A stretch of DNA of 64,000 nt from Mycobacterium sp. 1554424.7 (GCF_001665295.1 NZ_LZSE01000122.1:1-64000), one strand, 5' to 3'. Shown: positions 45,422-54,344, counted from the stretch's first letter. Notes: a model not told the origin generated them from the letters alone. Made by a program: numbers and translations.

Positions 45422-46498
45422 GTGGCAGACACCATTTGGAGCAGCAGGCCCACCGACCTGTACGGCCGCCGCAAGCGCGACCGGAGTTACACCGCGTTGT
45501 GGGGCGTGGGATCGCTCTTCGGCGGCTTCGCGTCGGCGTCGCGGTGGACGTCCTCACGCGTGTTGCCGGTGCAGCGGACCAACACCGCGGTGATCACCAA
45601 ACGCGAAGTGCTCACGCCCGACGTTGTCGCCTTGACGTTGGCCGACCCCGAGGGTGGACTGCTGCCGTCCTGGACGCCCGGCGCGCACATCGACGTTCGA
45701 CTGGCGTCGGGCCGTCGCCGGCAGTACTCGCTCTGCGGTCCGCCCGGGCGGCGCACCGACTACCGCATCGCCGTGCGCAGGATCGCCGACGGCGGTGGCG
45801 GTTCCATCGAAATGCATGACGGCTTCGACGTGGGCGACACCCTCGTGTTCGAAGGTCCGCGCAACGCGTTCTATCTCGTCACCGACGAACGCGAAATTCT
45901 GTTCGTCATCGGCGGGATCGGGGTGACGCCGATCCTGCCCATGATCCAGCTGGCGCACCAGCACGGAATCAATTGGCGCGCAATCTATGCCGGGCGGGGA
46001 CGCGCCTACATGCCGCTGCTGGACGAGGTGCTGGCGCTGGACGCCGACCGGGTCACCGTGTGGGCCGACGACGAGCGGGGCCGATTTCCGACCACCGATG
46101 AGCTGCTCGCCGGCGCGGGGCCGAAGACGGCCGTGTACATCTGCGCGCCAACCGCCGTCCTCGAAGCGGTCCGCGCGGCGCGTGACGAATACGTCGACGC
46201 GCCACTGCATTACGAGCGGTTCAGCCCGCCGCCCGTCGTCGACGGTGTCCCCTTCGAGCTGGAACTGGCGCGATCGAAACGGGTGCTCGGCGTGCCGGCG
46301 AACCGGTCGGCGCTCGCCGTCATGCTCGACCGCGAACCGGCGACCCCCTATTCGTGCCAGCAAGGGTTCTGCGGGACGTGCAAGGTCAAGGTGCTTGCCG
46401 GAGAGGTCGATCGCCGGGGACGGGGCGCGGAAGGTCAAGACGAAATGCTGGTCTGCGTCTCCCGGGCGAAGAGTGACCGCGTGGTGATCGATGCCTGA
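45422..46498 (+). CDS. PDR/VanB-type flavin and [2Fe-2S] reductase
   Basis: A 358-residue protein with three parts. The flavin-binding barrel has RQYSLCGPP. The NAD(P)-binding domain has FVIGGIGVTPILPM. A C-terminal plant-type ferredoxin carries the cluster Cys residues (YSCQQGFCGTCKVKVLAG and a later LVCVSRA). It starts at GTG 45422, ten bases after the hydrolase. It would pass electrons from NAD(P)H to an oxygenase, and the PF10118 protein in the same operon is the best candidate partner. Confidence 0.87.
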   Translation: MADTIWSSRPTDLYGRRKRDRSYTALWGVGSLFGGFASASRWTSSRVLPVQRTNTAVITKREVLTPDVVALTLADPEGGLLPSWTPGAHIDVRLASGRRRQYSLCGPPGRRTDYRIAVRRIADGGGGSIEMHDGFDVGDTLVFEGPRNAFYLVTDEREILFVIGGIGVTPILPMIQLAHQHGINWRAIYAGRGRAYMPLLDEVLALDADRVTVWADDERGRFPTTDELLAGAGPKTAVYICAPTAVLEAVRAARDEYVDAPLHYERFSPPPVVDGVPFELELARSKRVLGVPANRSALAVMLDREPATPYSCQQGFCGTCKVKVLAGEVDRRGRGAEGQDEMLVCVSRAKSDRVVIDA

Positions 46499-46531
46499 CG
46501 GCGGCCTCGGAATAAGAGACGGGCGCGCGGA

Positions 46532-47539
46532 TTAACCGGCGGGCCCGCCGTGAATGGTCGGCGTCGGCGGGCCGGTGCCTTTGCGGGTGAGGTCGCGGAA
46601 CCTGACGCTGACGCGCTGAAAGCCCTTGACGCGCTCCGCTTTTGCCTTCTTCGAGTATGTCCTGCGGTCGGCCTCCGTGAGATTCACGTCGTCGACGAAG
46701 GGGGTGAGTAGTGCGCGCGGGTAGAGGCGCTCGACTAGGACCACGTTGATCTCGGCGCACAGCACCAACGTCGACGACACGAGATAGAGGAAGGCCAGCA
46801 GTCCCAGCACCAGCGCGAAGACGCTGTTGGTGGCGCTTGACGATTTCACCGTGTGCGCGACATAACCGGCGCCGAACCGCTGCAAGACTTGCCAAATGAC
46901 CGCCGCTGCAAGCGCTCCGGGCCAAACCTGGCGGTAGGTGAGTTGGCGGGCGGTGGTCACGCGAAACGCCACGAGGCAGATCAGCCCGTTGATCGCGACG
47001 GCGGCGAGGGTGGCGCCTATCTCGCCGAGGATTCCCAGCGATCCGGTGGCCTGGCCGATCGAGGACAGGGCGGTGGCCGTCAGGGCGGCCGAGCCGAGGA
47101 CCACCAGCAGGAGCAGGCTGCGCAGGCGTGATCGGATCGGGTTGGGGCGCTTGTTCCTTGGGACCGCCCACACCGAGTCCATGGCGTTTTGCACCGCCTG
47201 ACCGACGCCCAGACCGCCGTAGAGCGCGCCCGCGATGCCGACTACCACGGCGACGGTCCCGCCGCTCAACCCCTGGGGCTCGTGCAATTGGCTTCCGATG
47301 ACGGGGAATTGGCTCAGCGTGCTGTGCAGCACCTGGGCTTGCAGATCGGGTCGTCCGGCGAGGATCACCCCGAGGCCGGTGGTCATCAGGAGCAGCAGCG
47401 GGAACAGCGACACGAATCCGTAGTAGGTGATCAACGCGGACAGATAGCCGCCCTGGTCGTCGAGGTATTTGTAGATCACGGCGATCACCACGCCGACCAC
47501 CCGGTTACGCCGCTGCAGCCTGTCCAGCCAGCCGACCAT
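46532..47539 (-). CDS. YihY/BrkB-family inner membrane protein
   Basis: A 335-residue protein with six main hydrophobic helices and the family landmarks GYLSALITYYGFVSLFPLLLL near the N-terminus, GGLGVGQAVQNAMDSVW, and a late helix with STLVLCAEIN. The tail is basic and cytoplasmic. The function is not established; some members were once misannotated as RNase BN. It converges on the reductase gene. Confidence 0.85.
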   Translation of the reverse strand: MVGWLDRLQRRNRVVGVVIAVIYKYLDDQGGYLSALITYYGFVSLFPLLLLMTTGLGVILAGRPDLQAQVLHSTLSQFPVIGSQLHEPQGLSGGTVAVVVGIAGALYGGLGVGQAVQNAMDSVWAVPRNKRPNPIRSRLRSLLLLVVLGSAALTATALSSIGQATGSLGILGEIGATLAAVAINGLICLVAFRVTTARQLTYRQVWPGALAAAVIWQVLQRFGAGYVAHTVKSSSATNSVFALVLGLLAFLYLVSSTLVLCAEINVVLVERLYPRALLTPFVDDVNLTEADRRTYSKKAKAERVKGFQRVSVRFRDLTRKGTGPPTPTIHGGPAG

Positions 47540-47798
47540 GCGCGCTCACTTCGTCTCAAAAGCCGACACCCAGTCGATGGGATGAGCAGGTCATACCCAG
47601 ATTCGTGGGTGATCAATCCACTGGGTCGTGACGCCGGCGAGACGGGACGCGAGGCCGGCGCCGATTGTGTTGCCGGACAAAGGATCGTAGACGGTGATGC
47701 TGGCGATTGCCGCTGGCCGCAAGACCACATAGACTCCTGCCGTCGGTGTGCCCGCGGGTTCGCGCAAGGCCCGCCGAATCAAACGGAGGGATCGGCTG

Positions 47799-48491
47799 AT
47801 GGCCAAAGTCCTATTCGTCATGACCGCAACAAGTTTCTGGACGCTCAAGGACGGGACCAGGCACCCGACGGGCTATTGGGCCGAGGAATTCGCCGCCCCG
47901 TACAGCGCGCTGAGCGGCGCCGGCCACGAGATCGTCGTGGCGACTCCCGGTGGTGTGGTGCCATATGTGGATGTGATGAGTCTGCGTCCCTCGATGGCCG
48001 GCAGCGAAGAGATCGCCCGCCAGCTCGAGGAGATCCTGCTGTCCGCCGAAGAGCTACGCAGGCCAATCGCGTTGGCCAACGCCCGCTTGGACGACTACGA
48101 CGCGGTGTATTACCCGGGCGGTCACGGCCCCATGGAGGACCTGTGGCGGGACGCCGATTCGGGCCGACTGCTCGTCGCGGCGCTCGCGTCGGGTAAGCCC
48201 CTGGCCATCGTTTGCCATGCGCCGGTCGCGATGCTGGCCACCCGGCACAGGGGCGTCTCACCCTTCGCCGGCTACCGGGTCACCGCCTTCACCAACGACG
48301 AGGAGGACGGCGTCGGCTTACTCGAGAAGGCGCCCTGGACGGCCGAAGACGAACTGGCCAAGATGGGCGTCGACTTCGTCCGGGGCGAGATCTGGAAGCC
48401 TTTCACGGTCGTCGACCGCAACCTGTACACCGGGCAGAACCCGGCCTCGGCGGGGCCGCTCGCGCAGGAGTTGCTCAAGGTCCTCAAATAG
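47799..48491 (+). CDS. DJ-1/PfpI (Hsp31-like) amidotransferase-fold protein
   Basis: A 230-residue protein. The nucleophile Cys lies in IVCHAPVA and the acidic partner is in YYPGGHGPMEDL, typical of the Hsp31/type 1 glutamine-amidotransferase-like group that detoxifies methylglyoxal or acts as a chaperone. ATG 47799 is preceded by GGAGGG. The 3' end overlaps the convergent MFS gene by eight bases. Confidence 0.85.
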   Translation: MAKVLFVMTATSFWTLKDGTRHPTGYWAEEFAAPYSALSGAGHEIVVATPGGVVPYVDVMSLRPSMAGSEEIARQLEEILLSAEELRRPIALANARLDDYDAVYYPGGHGPMEDLWRDADSGRLLVAALASGKPLAIVCHAPVAMLATRHRGVSPFAGYRVTAFTNDEEDGVGLLEKAPWTAEDELAKMGVDFVRGEIWKPFTVVDRNLYTGQNPASAGPLAQELLKVLK

Positions 48492-49722
48492 CCGCGAGCG
48501 CTCGGCCGTCGGAGTCCGGGACGCTCGACGCGCGGCCGCGCCGGCCCCGGCGACCGCCGACGCCTAGCCACAGCAGCGATGCGAGCGCTGCCATCGCCAC
48601 CACGCACAACCCCGTCACCGGGGACCAGCCGAGGCGCGCGTGGCCGAGGGTCAGCAAGTACGGCACCGCAAATCCCAGGTAGCTCAACGCCTGATAGGCC
48701 GACGTCGCGACTCCCAGCCGGGCCGGCTCGGCCACGCGCTGGATGTCGGCCAGGCCCGCGAACTGGGTGACGCCATACGCGGCACCGAGCACCGCGGCGG
48801 CAATCAGGACCGCCCACACGGTCGCCGCGGACGCGGCCCACACGGCAACCAACAGCGCCCCGACGGCGATCAGCATGGCCTGGGTTAGGAGACCGGTTCG
48901 GGCGCTGGGACGCATGCGAGTGGCCAGCGGCTGAACGAGCACCCCGGCCAGCGCCGGGATGGCCGTCGCGACCGCGGCGAAGGTCAGCGGCTGCGAACCC
49001 GCCCGGTCTGCCACCAGCGCCGGCAGGTAGGCCAGCGCTATCGCGGCGGTCCCGAACACCCAGGGCGCGAAAGGCGCCGACACCACGAGCAAGTGCTTGG
49101 ACAGCGACTTGTCGCGCTCGACCCGACGTTCGGTGTTCGTTGTAGGCGCGACGGGCGCTTCGCCGCGAGCCCGGTTCACAGCGAAGAGTGCGAGCACCGA
49201 GAGGGCGATCTGTGGCAGGTACGGCCACAGCTCCGGCCGCGAAACATGCTGTGCGACAAGCCCGGCGACCAACGGGCCACCGCCGAAGCCGATCGTCATC
49301 GCGATGGTGGCGCGCCGGGCCCCCGCCTGGTGGTGAGCCTTCGTCGAGGACAGTTCCCTGATCCACGCCGCTCCGGTGCCGAACGCCAGGCCGCTGCTGA
49401 TTCCGGCAAGCAGCCGCCCCGGAAACAGCAGCCCATGCCACGCCGACCCGGCCATCAAGACGGCCGAGGCGAGCAGCGACACCGCCAATGCGGCCAACAA
49501 CACGACGCGGCGCCCGGCCCGATCCGACCAGCGGCCGCCCACCATGAGTGCCGGGACCAGGCCCACCGCGTAGAGCGCGAACATCACCTCCGTCGCCGCG
49601 ACGGAGACGCCGTGCTGTTGATACAGGACTATCAATGGTGCGAATTGGTTTGCGCCCCAACCGATTGCCGCGACCGCGATGGCCGGACGGAGCCAGGCCT
49701 TCCCGAGGGTTCTCTGAGTCAT
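48484..49722 (-). CDS. MFS transporter (drug efflux-like)
   Basis: A 412-residue protein with twelve predicted helices. It has an MFS loop motif GGRWSDRAGRR after helix two and a conserved GRLLAGISSGLAFG segment. The substrate is unknown. I use ATG 49722; the frame continues upstream but that part overlaps the start region of the divergent regulator. A 71-bp gap separates it from a GlxA-type regulator, which probably controls it. Confidence 0.82.
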   Translation of the reverse strand: MTQRTLGKAWLRPAIAVAAIGWGANQFAPLIVLYQQHGVSVAATEVMFALYAVGLVPALMVGGRWSDRAGRRVVLLAALAVSLLASAVLMAGSAWHGLLFPGRLLAGISSGLAFGTGAAWIRELSSTKAHHQAGARRATIAMTIGFGGGPLVAGLVAQHVSRPELWPYLPQIALSVLALFAVNRARGEAPVAPTTNTERRVERDKSLSKHLLVVSAPFAPWVFGTAAIALAYLPALVADRAGSQPLTFAAVATAIPALAGVLVQPLATRMRPSARTGLLTQAMLIAVGALLVAVWAASAATVWAVLIAAAVLGAAYGVTQFAGLADIQRVAEPARLGVATSAYQALSYLGFAVPYLLTLGHARLGWSPVTGLCVVAMAALASLLWLGVGGRRGRRGRASSVPDSDGRALAAI

Positions 49723-49793
49723 ACGACCGAGCATCCGTCGGACGCCCGCGCCGCACCAGTGGCCGATATGACACAAACCGTACAATTTCGGTC

Positions 49794-50747
49794 ATGTCCC
49801 ATGTTGTGGCGATCGCGCTGAGTAACCAGGTGCCGATCTTCGAGCTGGCGGCGCCGTGCGCGATCTTCGGCACCAACCGGTCGGACCTGGCCGAGGACTG
49901 GTATGAGCTGCGGGTATGCAGCCCATTCGAGGGCGCACGCGTGGACCGCTGGTTCACCGCGGCGACGCCGTATACCTACGCCGACCTCGTCACCGCCGAC
50001 ACGGTCATCGTGCCCGCCTGCCACGACGACGCCCTGGAACCGCCGCGCGAATTGGTGGACGCGATCAGGCTGGCGGCGCGGCGGGGTGCCCGGATCGCCT
50101 CCATCTGCACCGGCGCCTTCGTGCTTGCGGCGGCCGGCCTCCTCGATGGCCGGCGCGCGGCGACCCACTGGATGCACGCCGGCACGCTGGCCGAGCGCTA
50201 CCCGCGAATCCGGGTGGATTCGGCGGCCCTGTATGTCGATGAGGGTGACGTCCTCACCTCGGCGGGAAAATCCGCCGGCACCGACCTGTGCCTGCACATG
50301 GTGCGACAGGATTACGGCGCGACGGTTGCCAATCAGGTTGCGCGACGGCTGGTGGCGCCGCCGCACCGCGAAGGGCATCAACGCCAGTACGCGAACCCGA
50401 TACCGGAGACCGTGAGCAATGACGTGGTCGGCGACACGATGGATTGGGTCCTGACGCATCTGGATGAACCGCTGACCGTCGAAGGGCTTGCCCGACGTTC
50501 CGGAGTGAGCGTCAGAACCCTTCACCGACAACTCGTTACGCGGACCGGAAGCAAGCCACTCGACTGGCTGAACGGCCAACGCGTACGCCGAGCGCAACAG
50601 CTCCTCGAAACCACCGACTTATCCATCGAGCGCATCGCCACCGACTGCGGCTTCGGCAGCGCCGCCACGCTGCGACGGCACTTCCGCGACACGCTCGCCA
50701 CCACCCCGGACGCCTACCGCCGGACGTTCAGCACGGCAGTTCCCTGA
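49794..50747 (+). CDS. GlxA-family AraC-type regulator
   Basis: 317 residues. An N-terminal DJ-1/PfpI-like domain (residues about 4-165, ASICTGAFVLAAAGLLDGRRA) is followed by an AraC helix-turn-helix pair (VEGLARRSGVSVRTLHRQL, then IERIATDCGFGSAATLRRHF). These proteins sense a small molecule and activate nearby genes. The divergent MFS gene across a 71-bp gap is the natural target. Confidence 0.86.
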   Translation: MSHVVAIALSNQVPIFELAAPCAIFGTNRSDLAEDWYELRVCSPFEGARVDRWFTAATPYTYADLVTADTVIVPACHDDALEPPRELVDAIRLAARRGARIASICTGAFVLAAAGLLDGRRAATHWMHAGTLAERYPRIRVDSAALYVDEGDVLTSAGKSAGTDLCLHMVRQDYGATVANQVARRLVAPPHREGHQRQYANPIPETVSNDVVGDTMDWVLTHLDEPLTVEGLARRSGVSVRTLHRQLVTRTGSKPLDWLNGQRVRRAQQLLETTDLSIERIATDCGFGSAATLRRHFRDTLATTPDAYRRTFSTAVP

Positions 50748-50830
50748 AATTGGGAAAACGCAGGTAGGCGAACGCGCGCAGCGATTTAATCAGTACGGGC
50801 ATCGAGGCACCGGGCAGGAGGAGGACCGAC

Positions 50831-51127
50831 ATGACCGAGGCAAGGCATCTTCGAACGCGTTGCGCGATCGGGGCGTTCGCGCTCGCGTTGGCGGGACTGC
50901 CGGCGATCGCAATCGCCGCGCCGGCGATCAGCAGGGCCGACGATCCGCCGCCCTGCGCGCCGGGGTGGGTGTGGAGCGCCGACTTGAATCAGTGCGTGTT
51001 CTGGCTTCCGACCGCGAATGGACCCGGCGGACCGGGTGGCCCCGGCGGACCCGGCGGGCCGGGTGGCCCCGGCGGACCTGGGTTACCGGGCAGCCCCGCC
51101 GGGCCGGGTGGCCCCGGCCGGCATTAG
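50831..51127 (+). CDS. small secreted PGG-repeat protein
   Basis: A 98-residue protein. A strong Shine-Dalgarno (CAGGAGGAGG) precedes ATG 50831. There is a signal peptide ending near IAAPAISRA, a short Cys-containing stretch ([17 protein letters not shown]), and a C-terminal run of Gly-Pro-Gly repeats with [12 protein letters not shown]. The Cys pair probably forms one disulfide. It resembles the PGG protein at 53790 in repeat type but not in the rest. The function is unknown. Confidence 0.75.
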   Translation: MTEARHLRTRCAIGAFALALAGLPAIAIAAPAISRADDPPPCAPGWVWSADLNQCVFWLPTANGPGGPGGPGGPGGPGGPGGPGLPGSPAGPGGPGRH

Positions 51128-51135
51128 TCGCTGCG

Positions 51136-51192
51136 GGCGATTTGCGTGTGCGTCCTGGGCTTTCCGTGTGCGTCCCGGGCGGAAAAATCGCC
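51136..51192. repeat. tandem 20-bp duplication flanked by inverted ends
   Basis: Two adjacent 20-mers at 51141-51160 and 51161-51180 differ at only two positions (TTTGCGTGTGCGTCCTGGGC and TTTCCGTGTGCGTCCCGGGC). They are bracketed by GGCGATTT (51136-51143) and AAATCGCC (51185-51192), which are perfect inverted arms. It lies between the PGG gene and a methyltransferase gene. It could be a small dispersed intergenic element or a transcript-end structure. Confidence 0.6.
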
Positions 51193-51265
51193 GAAACTCC
51201 GCCCTCGGTACCCACGCAAAGCCGTCAGCGCACACTGACCCGTGGCCAACGTCCATACTGGGCGG

Positions 51266-51901
51266 ATGACGTCAGCTCAGCGCCGCGGGCTCAACGACGC
51301 GGTCACCCGGATGTGGAGTTTCCTCGCCCCGGCCTATGATCTCCCGTTTCTGCAGCGGTGGGTGTACCGCCCGCCGCACGACGAGGTGATCGCGCAGCTG
51401 CGCGCCCACAACTCTCGCAAGATCGTCGATGTCGCTTGCGGCACGGGCATTCTCAGCGATCGAATCGAGCGTGAACTGCATCCCGACGAGATCTACGGCG
51501 TCGACATGTCCGACGGCATGCTCGCCCAGGCGCGCGCCCGGTCGGACCGGGTGCAGTGGCGGCGCGGCCCGGCCGAGCAGCTGCCCTTCGCCGACGGTGC
51601 GCTCGACGCCGTCGTGACCACGTCGGCGTTTCACTTCTTCGACCAGCCGGCTGCGCTGCGGGAATTCCATCGCGTGCTCGCCCCCGGCGGGCTGGTGGCC
51701 GTCTCGGCCTTGAGCACTCGGCAACCGCTGCTGCAGTCGCCCGCGGCCAACCGGTGGAAACCACAGCACAATGCGTCGCCGGGCGAGATGCGAAGCCTGT
51801 TCGAAGACGCCGGGTTCACGGTCAGCGACCAGCACCGCATTCAGCGACCGGTTTGGACGCGGATCGTTTCCGACCTGATCACCGTCGGCACCAAGGATTA
51901 G
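51266..51901 (+). CDS. class I SAM-dependent methyltransferase
   Basis: A 211-residue protein. SAM-binding motif I is VDVACGTGILSDRI, the acidic loop is YGVDMSDGML, and motif IV/post-I segments are LDAVVTTSAFHFF and FHRVLAPGGLVAV. It resembles the UbiE/small-molecule methyltransferase group. The substrate is unknown. I choose ATG 51266; an in-frame GTG at 51242 is less likely. It overlaps the convergent nucleotidyltransferase gene by four bases. Confidence 0.83.
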   Translation: MTSAQRRGLNDAVTRMWSFLAPAYDLPFLQRWVYRPPHDEVIAQLRAHNSRKIVDVACGTGILSDRIERELHPDEIYGVDMSDGMLAQARARSDRVQWRRGPAEQLPFADGALDAVVTTSAFHFFDQPAALREFHRVLAPGGLVAVSALSTRQPLLQSPAANRWKPQHNASPGEMRSLFEDAGFTVSDQHRIQRPVWTRIVSDLITVGTKD

Positions 51902-52386
51902 CCGCGCCGCCGGGCGAGGATTTCCCGAAGGGTGGGCAACGTTCGCTGGTCCTTGGGCCGGTTGGCCGCCTGCTTTGACCGGATGACGTCGCTGAGCGAA
52001 GCTATGCGCACGCTTACTCCATAGAGTTGGACCTGGACCGCATCCCGGCGCAAATCACGGTATCCGCTTGTGCCAGAAGGCTTGAAGGTTATGTCCAGAT
52101 CGCCGGCATCGGTTGTGAGGTTCCAGGTTTGCGCGCCGGCCAGTGTTTCGGCGTCGCAGCTGAAAGGCAGGCCGCTCGGCTCGGACTCGGTACGAACTCG
52201 CGCGTTGAGTTCACGTAGGGCAGTGGCGAGGTAGTCGAGGTTTCGCCGCCCGGTATCGGGGGTGATGTCGGCGTCCTCCGTCGGAAAGGGCGAACCGTGG
52301 TAGACCGCGGCGAGGCCTCCGATCAGGATGTAAGCGACCTTGTTTCGGTGCAGGGCCTCAAGGATGCGAGGCAAGTCGAGTTCCAA
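51898..52386 (-). CDS. nucleotidyltransferase-like toxin (AbiEii/MNT type)
   Basis: A 162-residue protein starting at TTG 52386, one base after the stop of the XRE gene. The nucleotidyltransferase core is seen in LIGGLAAVYHGSPFPTEDAD: a GG pair followed by the T-x-D-x-D metal motif. A second acidic strand follows (GDLDITF). The C-terminal part (SLSDVIRSKQAANRPKDQ) is typical of AbiEii-like toxins. Pairing with an upstream XRE antitoxin gene fits a toxin-antitoxin or phage-defence module. A non-standard ATT at 52392 is another possible start. Confidence 0.72.
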   Translation of the reverse strand: MELDLPRILEALHRNKVAYILIGGLAAVYHGSPFPTEDADITPDTGRRNLDYLATALRELNARVRTESEPSGLPFSCDAETLAGAQTWNLTTDAGDLDITFKPSGTSGYRDLRRDAVQVQLYGVSVRIASLSDVIRSKQAANRPKDQRTLPTLREILARRRG

Positions 52387-52387
52387 G

Positions 52388-52708
52388 TCAATCCCGTCCT
52401 GCCCGCCGCAGCGCCGCGAGTTGCCGGGCCACCCGGGCGTGGCGATCCATCCGTTCCTGGCCACTGAGCTCTGCCAGCCGCGTCGCCTGGGCCATGTCAC
52501 TGTCGTCCCGCGGCACGAGCATGAGCTCGAGATCGAAGCCGCACAAGCGCGTCAGCCGACGCACGTCGTCAAGACTGACGGCGGTGCGGCCAGACTCCCA
52601 ACGCGCGATTGCGGATTGGGTCGTGTCGGCCCGGGTTGCCAACTCGGCCTGGGTAAGGGCGGCGCGCCGACGGGCTTCGCGGATCAAATCGCCGCCGTAG
52701 GAAGTCAC
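52388..52708 (-). CDS. XRE-family HTH protein (probable antitoxin)
   Basis: A 106-residue protein. The helix-turn-helix is at about residues 8-62 (LTQAELATRADTTQSAIARWESGRTAV). The C-terminal part is helical and basic. The gene ends one base before the toxin-like gene, so translation is probably coupled. The short AT-rich stretch upstream (52708-52735, with TATAGCAG repeated in inverted sense) is likely its promoter and own operator. Confidence 0.78.
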   Translation of the reverse strand: MTSYGGDLIREARRRAALTQAELATRADTTQSAIARWESGRTAVSLDDVRRLTRLCGFDLELMLVPRDDSDMAQATRLAELSGQERMDRHARVARQLAALRRAGRD

Positions 52709-52802
52709 GCCATAGTATAGCAGTTCTGCTATATCATCGACCCGACGCCGTTCGACCGGTCAGAATGCCAGACAGTGGTCGTCGAGCACGCCAGGAGCCG
52801 AA

Positions 52803-53723
52803 ATGAAGTTCGCCTTCCCGCTACCGCACATGCTGCGCCTCAAGGCGATCACTCAGCCCTGGGAGGCCGGCGTCACCGGCGCCGACCAAACCCGAATCGC
52901 CAAGCGCGCCGAAGCGATGGGCTACGACATGATCGCGATCCCCGAGCATTTCGTCATCCCCACCGACCATGTGGAACTGTCGGGCCCGCATTACCTTTCC
53001 TCGACTGTCGCGCAGGCCTACCTCGCGGGCGCCACCGAGAGAATCCGGCTGAATTCGTGTGTGACGATACTGCCGCTGCAGCATCCGATCGTGCTCGCCA
53101 AGGCGCTCGCGACGGCCGACTGGATGAGCAGCGGGCGCATGATGGTGACGTTCGGAATCGGTTGGCTGGAACCCGAATTCGACTTCCTCGGGGTGCCCTT
53201 TCGTGAACGCGGCCGCATTGCCGACGAATATCTCGAGGCGATCATCGAACTGTGGACCAGCGAGGCGCCCCGTTTCGACGGCAAATACGTGTCGTTCCAC
53301 GACATGGCGTTCGAGCCCAAACCCGTTCAGAAGCCGCATCTTCCGGTGTGGATCGGAGGCGACGCCGACGCCGCGTTGCAGCGCGCCGCGCGATTCGCCT
53401 CCGGTTGGTGGCCGTTCTTGACCCCGCCGGAAAAGATCGCCGAGCGGGTCGAGTTCATCAAGAGCCAGCCCACCTACGACGGGCGCCCGTTCGAGGTCAT
53501 GCACGGGTTGGGCACGACACGTGTCGGTGAGGGACACCGCGTCGTCAAGGACCCGGGCGAGCGTCCCGGCGGCAGCGCGCAAGAGATCGTCGACCGGCTG
53601 AATTGGCTCGCCGAGCAGGGGGTGACCTTCAGCGCGGTGCCCGTCCCCGCCGTCCGCGGGGTCGACGAATACCTCGACTACGCCCAGTGGGTCATCGAGG
53701 AGATTAAGCCCAAAGTGGCTTGA
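52803..53723 (+). CDS. LLM-class F420-dependent oxidoreductase
   Basis: A 306-residue luciferase-like TIM barrel. Landmarks are the N-terminal FAFPLPHML, the AEAMGYDMIAIPEHF segment, RIRLNSCVTILPLQHPIVLAKALATAD and FGIGWLEPEFDFLG. These are typical of the F420-dependent (TIGR03619-like) group of mycobacteria. It would use coenzyme F420H2 for hydride transfer; the substrate is unknown. Confidence 0.87.
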   Translation: MKFAFPLPHMLRLKAITQPWEAGVTGADQTRIAKRAEAMGYDMIAIPEHFVIPTDHVELSGPHYLSSTVAQAYLAGATERIRLNSCVTILPLQHPIVLAKALATADWMSSGRMMVTFGIGWLEPEFDFLGVPFRERGRIADEYLEAIIELWTSEAPRFDGKYVSFHDMAFEPKPVQKPHLPVWIGGDADAALQRAARFASGWWPFLTPPEKIAERVEFIKSQPTYDGRPFEVMHGLGTTRVGEGHRVVKDPGERPGGSAQEIVDRLNWLAEQGVTFSAVPVPAVRGVDEYLDYAQWVIEEIKPKVA

Positions 53724-53743
53724 CGGCAAGCAATCCCGCCGAC

Positions 53744-53771
53744 GCCCGCCTCACCGAACGGCGAGGCGGGC
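53744..53771. terminator. convergent terminator hairpin
   Basis: GCCCGCCTC (53744-53752) and GAGGCGGGC (53763-53771) form a perfect 9-bp stem between the stops of the LLM gene and the PGG-repeat gene. The loop can pair further. A T-rich stretch follows on the plus strand (53776-53788). It can serve both strands. Confidence 0.7.
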
Positions 53772-53789
53772 ATCGAGTGTGTTGTCTCC

Positions 53790-54344
53790 TTACAGCGGGA
53801 TCCAGACCCCGAAGAACCAGAAGCCCCACTGGTTGAATCCGGGATCCCAAACGGGCGTCTCGTTGTAGCCGTAGTAGTTGATCGGGCCATAGCCCCACGG
53901 CGCGCCCGGTGGCGGAAGCGGCCTGTCCCAAGCCGGCCGCGGCGGCGCACCGTATCCCCAAGGTCCGGGCCCGTCGCCCCACGGCGCGCCGTGGAAGTAG
54001 CCGCGCTGCGGATCGCCGTGCCACGGACTGCCCGGCCCACCGGGGCCACCCGGGCCGCCGGGTCCGCCCGGATGATCGAACCCGGGCCCACCCGGGCCAC
54101 CCGGACCGCCCGGATGACCGGGTCCACCCGGTCCGCCGGGATTACCGGGTCCGCCCGGGCCTCCGGGTCCGCCGGGATCGTTCGGTCCGGTCCGATGGTC
54201 CGCGGGCGCCGGTGCGCCGTGGTTACCGCCGGGAGCCGGCGGCGGCCCCGGGGCGGCGAACGCAGAACCGGCGCCGATGCCCAGCGCGGCGGCGCCAAGA
54301 GCGCCCGCGATCGTTCCTCCCGCAATGAATTGCTTTAGTTTCAT
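53790..54344 (-). CDS. secreted PGG-repeat, aromatic-rich protein
   Basis: A 184-residue protein with a signal peptide ([24 protein letters not shown]). It continues with a run of about fifteen Pro-Gly-Gly repeats, occasionally spaced by Asn, His, Phe or Asp. The C-terminal domain is rich in Trp, Tyr and Pro ([28 protein letters not shown]). The latter looks like a small wall- or membrane-binding domain. The function is unknown. It diverges from the VIT1 transporter. Confidence 0.78.
   Translation of the reverse strand: MKLKQFIAGGTIAGALGAAALGIGAGSAFAAPGPPPAPGGNHGAPAPADHRTGPNDPGGPGGPGGPGNPGGPGGPGHPGGPGGPGGPGFDHPGGPGGPGGPGGPGSPWHGDPQRGYFHGAPWGDGPGPWGYGAPPRPAWDRPLPPPGAPWGYGPINYYGYNETPVWDPGFNQWGFWFFGVWIPL

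Noticed and set aside
47591-47848. A minus-strand 85-codon frame between the BrkB and PfpI genes
   Set aside because: It overlaps the confident PfpI start, has no ribosome site, and the short stretch SITVYDPLSGNTIGAG is not enough to name a family.
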